From: Chitinophagales bacterium
GTDB lineage: Bacteria; Bacteroidota; Bacteroidia; Chitinophagales; UBA2359
Reading direction: 5' to 3'
DNA length: 35,664 bases
Assembly (NCBI GenBank): GCA_020629005.1
Contig: JAHDEE010000047.1
Coordinates: 1 to 35,664 of the forward strand
In this document: positions 8,830 to 17,014 of the stretch, piece after piece
Layout: each line of letters opens with the position of its first letter
Position numbering within the stretch: the first letter of the stretch is position 1
The notes under the pieces: model-generated
What the model saw: only the letters and a program-made list of their open reading frames with translations
Databases searched by the model: none
What the model was told of the DNA's origin: nothing
Translations under genes and position numbers: made by a program

Positions 8830-8859
8830 AGCAGTTTACAGTATTAATACTATAAACTG
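8830..8859 (-). terminator. Terminator of the tig-clpP transcript
   Basis: Near-perfect stem GCAGTTTA(C)AGTATT/AATACT(A)TAAACTGC with essentially no loop. It is followed on the minus strand by a run of seven T. It lies 25 bases after the clpP stop. Confidence 0.85.
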
Positions 8860-8884
8860 CTTCTTTCAATATCCGATCAGATTG

Positions 8885-9598
8885 TTAGTCGGATTTTTTG
8901 TCTGTTGCTTCAAGTACCTGATCGATCATGCCATATTCTTTGGCTTCATCAACCATCATCCAGTAATCTCGGTCTCCATCGGCGACAACCTTGTCGTAAG
9001 GCTGACCAGTGTGCTTAACAATGATTTCGTAGAGCTCTTTTTTGATCTTTAGGATCTCCCTCGCTGTAATTTCAACATCAGTTGCCTGACCTTGGGCACC
9101 TCCCAATGGCTGGTGAATCATCACTCTACCGTGTTTAAGACCAGCTCTCTTGCCTTTGGCACCTGCACAAAGTAGAATTGCTGCCATTGAGGCGGCCATC
9201 CCTGTGCAAATGGTCTTCACATCCGGTTGGATGTATTGCATTGTATCATAGATACCCAGACCAGCATAAACAGATCCGCCTGGGCTGTTGATGTAAATCT
9301 GTATATCTCTGCGTGAATCAGTAGACTGCAAAAACAGCAACTGCGCTTGTATAATGTTGGCCACCTCATCGTAGATCGGCATTCCGAGCCAGATGATACG
9401 ATCCATCATCAATCGCGAAAATACATCCAATGCTGAGATGTTCATTGGTCGCTCCTCGATGATTACCGGAGTAACCGAAGAGTATATATCATGATGCGTG
9501 ATTGAATGGAACTGATGGTCCAAATATTGATCGACTGTTGTACCGCCGATTCCTTGATGCTTTACCGCATATTTGCGGAATTCGTCCGAGAAATTCAT
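8885..9598 (-). CDS. clpP: ATP-dependent Clp protease proteolytic subunit ClpP
   Basis: 237 residues. The serine-peptidase triad fits E. coli spacing exactly: S137 in GMAASMAA, H162 in VMIHQPLGG and D211 in DGDRDYWM. The oxyanion segment SPGGSVYAGLGIYDTMQ is intact. The N-terminus (about 40 residues before VTPVIIEE) is longer than in E. coli, as in many Bacteroidota, and may include a propeptide. It forms barrel-shaped tetradecamers with ClpX. It starts 3 bases after the tig stop, so the two genes are co-transcribed. Confidence 0.98.
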   Translation of the reverse strand: MNFSDEFRKYAVKHQGIGGTTVDQYLDHQFHSITHHDIYSSVTPVIIEERPMNISALDVFSRLMMDRIIWLGMPIYDEVANIIQAQLLFLQSTDSRRDIQIYINSPGGSVYAGLGIYDTMQYIQPDVKTICTGMAASMAAILLCAGAKGKRAGLKHGRVMIHQPLGGAQGQATDVEITAREILKIKKELYEIIVKHTGQPYDKVVADGDRDYWMMVDEAKEYGMIDQVLEATDKKSD

Positions 9599-9601
9599 AA
9601 G

Positions 9602-10981
9602 TTAGGCATTTGCATTTTCATTCATAAATTCTTCCAAAGCCACTTCCTCAGTGACGACTGCATTTTTGTCAATCACCACCTCCAGAACTCTCTGCTGAAA
9701 CAAATCTTCTACCATGCGGGTTCTGTACTTTTCTTGCTCCCGCAATTGTGAACTCACCATATTGGAGAAGACTTCATTGTTTACAATAAACTGAAACTTA
9801 GACTTAAACTGTAACTCGGCTCTGTGCAGTGCATAATCCAGCAAATCCTTGTCTTCTATCATGCCCACTTCCTCCTGAAATTCCTTACCGATCTTTCTTT
9901 TGATCAACGAGAATTTGAGGTGATTTTTCAGCCCTTCGAGGTCTTTTTCCACCTCTTCTTCAGTAGCCCCTTGTTTACCTTGACTTTCTACCCAGGATTG
10001 CAGAAACCGTTCCGGAAATTCCATATTGGTGTCCGTCATTAGTCGGTCTGCTACTTGATTGCGTAGACTTTGATCTGTTGCGTCCTGGTATAGACTTTCC
10101 AAATGGCCTTTAAAAGTTTCAACAAATGCCTCTTCAGAATCAACTGCTCCAGGGCCAAAAACTTTGTCAAAGAATTCCTGATTCCATTCTGCCGGCTCTA
10201 CTCGCTTGGCATCAGTAACGATTATCTTGAACTGCGGGTTAGCTGTGTCCATAAATTCGGGACTCAAATCCAGCACATGTTTGGAAATCTGCTCCTTGCT
10301 ATGAGCAATCGCTTCCCAAATGTTATCAACTACAATGCTCTCACCCTTTTTTATATTCAGTAGCTCCGCCTTCGTGTCCAGATCAAACTGTCCAACAGAA
10401 AGCACTGCATCATTCATGATACCATCTTCCAATACTTCGCCATCGCCGTCCAATTCGACCAACTGGATATTGATCACATCATCAGCAAGCAGCGTATCTT
10501 CAACACTCTTTTGCTCTCCGTAAGCTTTACTCACTTTTGCTATCTCCTCGCGAACATCTTCGTCAGAGAGAAACACTTGTCTCTTTATAAAAGTCTCGCT
10601 GCCGTCCATCAAGGGCAGATCGAAGTCTGGCTCAAGGCCAATCTGAAACTTGAAGCTATAAGGTTGAATGTCTTTGACATTGAGATCTACCTTTTCGTCC
10701 CCATACTGAATGGGATAGCCAATCATGGAAAATTCCTGCTCCTTCACGTATCCCTCCAGGCTCTTGCTCAACAGCTCGTTCACTGCTTCTCCAAGTGCAT
10801 TTTGCCCTACCATGCCACGTACCACACTTAAGGGTACTTTGCCTTTACGGAAGCCCTTGAGCTGGATATCCTTCCTGTATACTTTGAGCTTTTCGGTCAA
10901 AGCAGTTTCCACGTCCTGCGGCTCCATATTCACTGTGATAAGTAAATGGAGAGGACTTAACTCTTCCTGTACAATGTTCAA
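9602..10981 (-). CDS. tig: Trigger factor
   Basis: 459 residues. This is the ribosome-associated chaperone that first meets nascent chains. The ribosome-docking loop is GFRKGKVPLSVVR (about 43-55), close to the canonical GFRxGKxP. A degenerate PPIase-like middle domain (about 150-250) is followed by the helical C-terminal substrate-holding arms. The gene begins 49 bp after tRNA-Leu on the same strand and runs directly into clpP, so the tRNA promoter at 11123-11130 may also drive this operon. No separate -7 box was seen in the 49-bp gap. Confidence 0.96.
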   Translation of the reverse strand: MNIVQEELSPLHLLITVNMEPQDVETALTEKLKVYRKDIQLKGFRKGKVPLSVVRGMVGQNALGEAVNELLSKSLEGYVKEQEFSMIGYPIQYGDEKVDLNVKDIQPYSFKFQIGLEPDFDLPLMDGSETFIKRQVFLSDEDVREEIAKVSKAYGEQKSVEDTLLADDVINIQLVELDGDGEVLEDGIMNDAVLSVGQFDLDTKAELLNIKKGESIVVDNIWEAIAHSKEQISKHVLDLSPEFMDTANPQFKIIVTDAKRVEPAEWNQEFFDKVFGPGAVDSEEAFVETFKGHLESLYQDATDQSLRNQVADRLMTDTNMEFPERFLQSWVESQGKQGATEEEVEKDLEGLKNHLKFSLIKRKIGKEFQEEVGMIEDKDLLDYALHRAELQFKSKFQFIVNNEVFSNMVSSQLREQEKYRTRMVEDLFQQRVLEVVIDKNAVVTEEVALEEFMNENANA

Positions 10982-11030
10982 ATCCGGGAATTTATATGTG
11001 GGGGAAAGAAAAAAAGAGGAGAGAAAAATG

Positions 11031-11112
11031 TGCGGGCGGAGGGACTCGAACCCCCACGCCGTGAAGCACTAGATCCTAAGTCTAGCGTGTCTACCAATTT
11101 CACCACGCCCGC
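11031..11112 (-). tRNA. tRNA-Leu (anticodon UAG)
   Basis: 82 nt. The acceptor stem GCGGGCG pairs with CGCCCGC and the discriminator is A. The anticodon stem CTAGA/TCTAG encloses loop CTTAGGA with anticodon TAG. The T arm is GGGGG-TTCGAGT-CCCTC, and the extended variable region fits a class II tRNA. CCA is not encoded. Confidence 0.97.
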
Positions 11113-11122
11113 ATTGGGATGC

Positions 11123-11130
11123 CAAAGATA
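11123..11130 (-). promoter_or_regulatory. Predicted -7 promoter element (TATCTTTG) for tRNA-Leu and possibly tig-clpP
   Basis: Exact TAnnTTTG match on the minus strand, 10 bases before the tRNA 5' end, implying a leader of about 6 nt. The nearest TTG is 26 bases upstream, too far for a standard -33 element. Confidence 0.55.
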
Positions 11131-11235
11131 ATGGCTTACTTCCAGATTTTATAATCCAAGGACAGTTTATTTCAAGTGCCTGTTTCTTATCCCGCAAAGA
11201 CTAACATATACGGTCATTTCTGGAAGAAAAAAAGA

Positions 11236-11272
11236 GCACTTCCGATTCCTAAGCAGCAAACCGAAAGTGCTC
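11236..11272 (-). terminator. Terminator of groES-groL
   Basis: Stem GAGCACTT/AAGTGCTC plus internal CGG/CCG pairing around an A-rich loop, followed on the minus strand by TTTTTTCTTCC. It lies about 16 bases after the groL stop. Confidence 0.8.
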
Positions 11273-11287
11273 CATTTATCTTTCGGC

Positions 11288-12952
<1,665 letters not shown>

Positions 12953-12985
12953 TTATTTACTTAAAATCAGGGAATCAGGCTTCGA

Positions 12986-13270
12986 TTATACTATCGCAAA
13001 AATGTCTGATTCTCTCATGATCAGGTAGTCCTCACCATCTACGGTGATTTCAGTACCTGCATACTTGCCATAAAGAACGGTGTCACCAGACTTTACAGTC
13101 ATTGGCTCATCTACTTTTCCCGGTCCCACTGCAACGATAGTTCCTTGTTGCGGCTTTTCCTTTGCAGTATCAGGAATGATGATACCACCTTTGCTCTTTT
13201 CTTCAGCTGCAGCGGCTTGTACTACCACTCTGTCTGCTAGTGGTTGGATGTTCAATTTTGCTTTTGCCAT
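12986..13270 (-). CDS. groES: Co-chaperonin GroES (10 kDa)
   Basis: 94 residues. The GroEL-binding mobile loop ([21 protein letters not shown]) and the C-terminal [18 protein letters not shown] are diagnostic. It is the first gene of groES-groL. The divergent upstream spacer holds two inverted repeats (13317-13335 and 13363-13384) that may be operators. The CIRCE/HrcA site (TTAGCACTC-N9-GAGTGCTAA) is not present. Confidence 0.99.
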   Translation of the reverse strand: MAKAKLNIQPLADRVVVQAAAAEEKSKGGIIIPDTAKEKPQQGTIVAVGPGKVDEPMTVKSGDTVLYGKYAGTEITVDGEDYLIMRESDIFAIV

Positions 13271-13316
13271 TATTAATAAAGCGGTTTAGATTAAGAATGA
13301 ATTTTACATGCCACTC

Positions 13317-13335
13317 TTGGCAAATAATTTGCCAA
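13317..13335. promoter_or_regulatory. 19-bp perfect inverted repeat upstream of groES
   Basis: TTGGCAAAT-A-ATTTGCCAA, perfect over 9+9 bases, located 47-65 bp upstream of the groES ATG. Size and position suit a dimeric regulator's operator. It is not CIRCE. Confidence 0.5.
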
Positions 13336-13362
13336 TCCATTTTTGGCCGTTTTTCCCGCCCT

Positions 13363-13384
13363 TTTGACAGGAAAAATTGTCAAA
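13363..13384. promoter_or_regulatory. Second inverted repeat in the groES divergent spacer
   Basis: TTTGACA-N8-TGTCAAA, perfect 7+7, about 62 bp upstream of the plus-strand gene at 13446 and 93 bp upstream of groES. It could serve either or both divergent genes. Confidence 0.4.
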
Positions 13385-13445
13385 TGGGTTGATCATTATG
13401 TCATTTTAGCATAAATTAAGGAGAGGATCAGCCCATACTGTCAGT

Positions 13446-14189
13446 ATGGCGGGAAACACGGAAACAGGCAAAATGGAAGGATTGAACAAGGATTGGCTCA
13501 CCGAAGGACTTATCGATTTTGAATACAAGAAGTATATGCTACTTGGATATCTGAAAAGAGTAGCAAAGAACTTCGACGAAAACAAACTCTACCCCTTTCT
13601 GGGTGAACTATTTGCACATTACAATAATCTGATTGAGTTCAAACGCAGTAAGGATGAGGTCGCCAGACACTTCCCAAGCAAACTAACAAAGATCGACCTT
13701 CAAAAGATGACGCTCCGCTATGAAGAGCTCATGAATGACGATCAATACATGGAAGAGATCGTACAAATCCTCGACTTTGCGATCCCCCGACTCAAGAAGA
13801 GCATGGAAGCTGGCATTGCCATCTACGATCTGGTAGAAGAGAAGATTGAAATTGAACCGGTTGGCATTCTGCCCTTGCACAAGGAAGAAGGTTACATGCT
13901 ACTGACAAATGGTAATGAGAAGAAGATTGATGTGTACGGATATCAACTCACCTTCTTTGCCAATGCCAAAGAGAATTACCGCTCTATCAAAACCGTTTTC
14001 CTCACCTCCTATCTTCGAAAACTAAGCAACACGGTGGAGTCTATCAAACTGGATATGATCCGTCGCCACAAGCAGCTTCCAAATCCTGCCACCTACCATA
14101 TCATGAGTCATATGCAGTTTCCTTTGGCAGAAACCATGTTGCCGGTGGCAAAGCGATCCTTCGTTCGATATCTGGGCACAGCTCAGTAA
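13446..14189 (+). CDS. Conserved hypothetical protein, helical, cytosolic
   Basis: 247 residues, with no signal peptide or membrane segment. The composition is charged and helix-rich (KNFDENKLYPFLGELFAHYNNLIEFK at 39-64; KLTKIDLQKMTLRYEELMND). A short region near 145-175 (YMLLTNGNEKKIDVYGYQLTFF) looks like beta strands. I recall similar proteins of unknown function across Bacteroidota but cannot name a domain. A second start (MEGLNKDWL, 13473) matches the more conserved-looking N-terminus. Its stop codon TAA (14187-14189) lies inside the left edge of repeat A1, so the element abuts or invades the 3' end. Divergent from groES. Confidence 0.75.
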   Translation: MAGNTETGKMEGLNKDWLTEGLIDFEYKKYMLLGYLKRVAKNFDENKLYPFLGELFAHYNNLIEFKRSKDEVARHFPSKLTKIDLQKMTLRYEELMNDDQYMEEIVQILDFAIPRLKKSMEAGIAIYDLVEEKIEIEPVGILPLHKEEGYMLLTNGNEKKIDVYGYQLTFFANAKENYRSIKTVFLTSYLRKLSNTVESIKLDMIRRHKQLPNPATYHIMSHMQFPLAETMLPVAKRSFVRYLGTAQ

Positions 14190-14395
14190 TTTTATTTGGA
14201 GCGAAAGGCTTCTCCTACGCTTCACCGGGCTACCTGTGCTTTGTTCCAATTCAGGGCAGGTCTGCCTGTTCGTGCACGTCCTATCCGGTCTCTCCTATCG
14301 TCGAGCCCGTATAGTCCGGCACTCACCACGGCATCCCAGCCCCTCATTTCCTCGTCGCCCAGGGCTATTCTGACACTGCATCGCACGCGCGGGCA
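14186..14395 (+). repeat. Family A repeat, copy A1
   Basis: GC-rich element beginning GTAATTTTATTTGGAGC and running through CGGGCTACCTGTGCT, TTCCAATTC, TCTCTCCTATCGTCGAGC, GGCACTCACCACGGCATCC and CGCCCAGGGCTATT. These blocks recur in the same order in A2 (32512-32722) and, reversed, in A3 (19870-20080). GC content is well above the surrounding DNA. It overlaps the stop codon of the upstream gene. Confidence 0.8.
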
Positions 14396-14541
14396 TTACA
14401 AGGAAGTCAAGTGTGTAGATCAGCTAAAACATCAGAGCAGACCACTCTGGAAAACACCGTTACTTCAAAGTCCACACCACACGAGAGCTAGTCTCGCTGA
14501 TTTAAGAGATTCTTGTACCTCGGGACTCAATTGATGGATAG

Positions 14542-14610
14542 TTTAAATGGCTTCTATTTCTGTGATCCCTCATTGCTGGTCTGTCACATACTTTGTTTAC
14601 GTAGCACTAG
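14542..14610 (+). repeat. Family B repeat, internally deleted copy B2
   Basis: Left-arm sequence GGCTTCTATTTCTGTGATCC is joined almost directly to right-arm sequence CACATACTTTGTTTACG-TAGCACTAG. The centre present in B4/B5 is missing, leaving about 69 bp of the 166. It lies in the convergent spacer between the 13446 gene and the CDC-like gene; the rest of this spacer holds A1 and a terminator. Confidence 0.75.
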
Positions 14611-14666
14611 AGGGGAAGCGAAGACGGAGGCCTCATTCTGTTTGAGGGGCGGACGTGGAAAAGAGC

Positions 14667-14685
14667 GGAGAGATCAAATCTCTCC
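14667..14685 (-). terminator. Probable terminator of the CDC-like gene
   Basis: Perfect stem GGAGAGAT-CAA-ATCTCTCC, extended by GAG/CTC after a mismatch. On the minus strand it is followed by TTTTCC. It is 32 bases past the stop of the CDC-like gene. Confidence 0.6.
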
Positions 14686-14716
14686 ACTCAAATCGGTAAT
14701 GGGAACATCATAAATC

Positions 14717-16402
14717 TTAGATCGCCTCGACTTGTATTCTGGCTGTCATTTTGAAGTCATCACATTCGACAGTATAATTATGTAGACCACCGTTGCTAAG
14801 GAAGCTTGTACTTGATAGTTCAAAGCTTCCGACGGCCCACTCATCGTCACCAACCGAATCATAGTCACGAGCCATGATATTGAAGGTCATCACTGCCTGG
14901 TCAAAGTCGTGATCTTGGAGATCAAATCGATATTGGGGAATCCATCGATTTCCTTCCGAAGGCCATATGCTCTCTCCCCCACCAACCTCATATCCATTTC
15001 CCTCAGTGGTATAGTAGTACAAATTTGTAATTGGTTGAAATAGGATGTTAGTGGTCGGCCAACCCGATGGATAGGGGACCAAACTAGTGAGCTCTTCTTG
15101 CGCTGCGCCAGGAGCGGTACGTTCCAGGGCCTTCACCTCAACTGTCAATCTGTCAATATCGACATCATTGTCAGTTCCTTCATCATCAGTAGAATCAAAG
15201 TAAAATTCCCGCACATATACTCTGTAGAGGGATCCAGTAGGCACTACAGTGTCGATTGTATATTGTGAGGTCAAAGCGACCTGGGCTAGCGTATGGTTCT
15301 TCAAATGTCTGAAGCTATATACCATAGGTACAGCTCCGGCATCACTTTCTGTATTAAACTGGCTGGAAGCGCTGATGTACTGAAAGAACTCGTCAAGGTT
15401 CAGTTGATTAAACTGAGCTACGCCGCTGGTAGAGCCACCATAAACTACAATATTAATCCTTGAGTTCTCCATTACTTCCTTGGCGGTCAGTTCCGAAGTG
15501 ATATTCACCTCCGTACTGAGAGAGTTGTAGGAGGCATCCAGAGCGGCATTTATCGTTTCTTCGTCATAGTCGGACTCAATGAACATCATGGCCATGGCTC
15601 CATATGATACGCCTGAAACATAAACAGGCTGTGAGCCCGCGGGCATAGCCTCCACTGCCTGTTCAGTGGTCACATCGGGTCCAAACCAGTCCCCGGTTGA
15701 AACTGGGGTATCAACGTTGATCGTATAATATATTTGCTTGTACTTAGCCACAATCCTTGTCTTGGTAGACGAACTATTGAAGTTGAAATTTGCAGCTACA
15801 TCAACAGCTCCATAGCTAACGTCTGCTCCTACAGCAATGTCCAGATGTGACTCGCTATATACCCGAGTTTTTTGCAGTTCTACCTTTGCAGGTATGTTGA
15901 CGCCGACTTCAACTGTAGATCCGATGATATCGTGAATCCCTTGACGCACGCTCGACAAGGTTGGGTTCTCAATTCTTGTAGATAAGGCGCCATTGCCTGT
16001 GCTGCCCTCTAGGTTCACAGAGAGATTGATTGGACCTCTAGGCAGTACAATCGGAGAGTAGTTAAAACTTGCAATCGAGTTTCCTTTGATCAAGTTTCCG
16101 GGCCAAAGGATGTCATCATTGAGGCCGAGATAGGTAATCTGTTGAGCTCCTTGCACAACATCATGAGTTTCCAGGTTATGAACAGCACCTTCAGATTCCT
16201 CAGTGCTCGTGGATACTTCATCCTTATTCTGCACAGGCGGTGTGACTCCCGCCGCATCAAGGATTTCTTGCCAGTTTACATTATTGTTTCCTTGTTGCTC
16301 TTCCTGCTGCTCGGGATCATCAGAAAAAGGATCGACATCTTCACAGCTGAAAAAGGTGGTACAAAGCATCGCCAATAAGAAAAAATAGTTTGAGAGTTTC
16401 AT
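14717..16402 (-). CDS. Cholesterol-dependent-cytolysin-like (thiol-activated cytolysin family) lipoprotein
   Basis: 561 residues. Signal MKLSNYFFLLAMLCTTFFSC puts a lipidated Cys at 20, followed by acidic EDVDPFSDDPE, resembling the surface lipoprotein export signal of Bacteroidota. Residues 90-385 follow domains 1-3 of pore-forming CDCs in order: ILWPGNLIKGNSI (98-110), LPRGPINLSVNLEGS (120-134), ENPTLSSVRQGIHDI (145-159), the core KQIYYTINVDTPVSTGDWF (222-240), PVYVSGVSYGAMAMMFIES (259-277), the hinge-type YGGS (321-324) and YSFRHLKNHTLAQVA (362-376). Known CDCs end in a cholesterol-binding domain 4 with the ECTGLAWEWWR loop. Here residues 387-561 are different: acidic, with Trp/Tyr-rich strands, and no undecapeptide. 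It is likely a pore former with another target. It stands alone, flanked by repeats B2 and B3. Confidence 0.86.
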   Translation of the reverse strand: MKLSNYFFLLAMLCTTFFSCEDVDPFSDDPEQQEEQQGNNNVNWQEILDAAGVTPPVQNKDEVSTSTEESEGAVHNLETHDVVQGAQQITYLGLNDDILWPGNLIKGNSIASFNYSPIVLPRGPINLSVNLEGSTGNGALSTRIENPTLSSVRQGIHDIIGSTVEVGVNIPAKVELQKTRVYSESHLDIAVGADVSYGAVDVAANFNFNSSSTKTRIVAKYKQIYYTINVDTPVSTGDWFGPDVTTEQAVEAMPAGSQPVYVSGVSYGAMAMMFIESDYDEETINAALDASYNSLSTEVNITSELTAKEVMENSRINIVVYGGSTSGVAQFNQLNLDEFFQYISASSQFNTESDAGAVPMVYSFRHLKNHTLAQVALTSQYTIDTVVPTGSLYRVYVREFYFDSTDDEGTDNDVDIDRLTVEVKALERTAPGAAQEELTSLVPYPSGWPTTNILFQPITNLYYYTTEGNGYEVGGGESIWPSEGNRWIPQYRFDLQDHDFDQAVMTFNIMARDYDSVGDDEWAVGSFELSSTSFLSNGGLHNYTVECDDFKMTARIQVEAI

Positions 16403-16610
16403 AAGGCAAAAATTTTAAAGATTTACAATGGTCCGGTATTGTTGGTTTGTTTACCGTTTACAATGCTAAGATGCAGCAGATAAAGGTCGGAATCAGGCCA
16501 TTGTCCCAAATGACATATGAGATGGCATGAGTGGGTGGAGTTTTGTCATGAACGGGAAAAGCGGAGAGATGGCACACGCTAAGCGACTGATGTTGCTAGT
16601 GGATCAAAAA

Positions 16611-16774
16611 CTAAGGGACAGCGAATCAATAAATGTCCATTTTGACTTGCTGGAAATGATTTATCCATCGTTATTTTTCTCCACCAGCCAACAAGGATGC
16701 TGTCAAAAAATGCCTCGTCTAAATCATTTCCAGCGACGTCAAAATCGGACAGTTATTGATTCCCTATCCCTAAA
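16611..16774. repeat. Long inverted repeat (164-bp hairpin) upstream of the CDC-like gene
   Basis: The left arm (16611-16665) and right arm (16720-16774) are about 55 bases each and pair at roughly 85%. Shared blocks include GAATCAATAA, ATTTTGAC and GCTGGAAATGATTTA, around a 54-base loop. It is not family B in sequence but ends 5 bases before copy B3. It holds no gene. The 16403-16610 stretch has no recognisable feature apart from the expected promoter position of the CDC-like gene. Confidence 0.8.
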
Positions 16775-16778
16775 TTCA

Positions 16779-16920
16779 TGACACCTATAACGGCTTCTAT
16801 TTCTGTCATCCTTCGTTACTCGTCGGTCGCGTAGCTATGGCTATGCTTCCTTCTCGTGCCTCGGCTGACAAAAAGATAAGCTCGTTAAAGGTATCACGAA
16901 CTTAGCTTTCGAACCACTAG
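16779..16920 (+). repeat. Family B repeat, copy B3
   Basis: Same order as B4: TGACACCTATAACGGCTTCT, ATTTCTGTCATCCTTCGTT, ACTCGTCGGTCGCGTAGCTA, TGGCTATGC, GCCTCGGCTGACAAAAAGAT, AAGCTCGTTAAAGGTATCAC. The outermost left arm is missing and the right arm is diverged but still ends in CACTAG. About 142 bp. Spacer 16921-17014 between it and the histidine kinase gene shows nothing else. Confidence 0.85.
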
Positions 16921-17014
16921 AGCAACAAAGAACATTTGGTCCCTGTAAACTGACAATGAGCTTAGGGACAGCATTCGTGCAGGTGCATCGAGAAATAGAA
17001 AACGGGGCAGCTAA

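Noticed and set aside
13080..13289. Antisense frames over groES, groL, clpX and other housekeeping genes
   Set aside because: They are reverse-strand shadows of strongly recognised genes with no independent signals.
13317..13335. CIRCE/HrcA operator before groES
   Set aside because: The inverted repeat is TTGGCAAAT/ATTTGCCAA with a 1-base spacer, not the CIRCE sequence with a 9-base spacer.
14196..14534. 112-codon plus-strand frame within and after repeat A1
   Set aside because: It runs through repeat A1; the equivalent frame is broken by a stop in A3, and its low-complexity Ser/Arg/Pro composition follows the GC-rich DNA.
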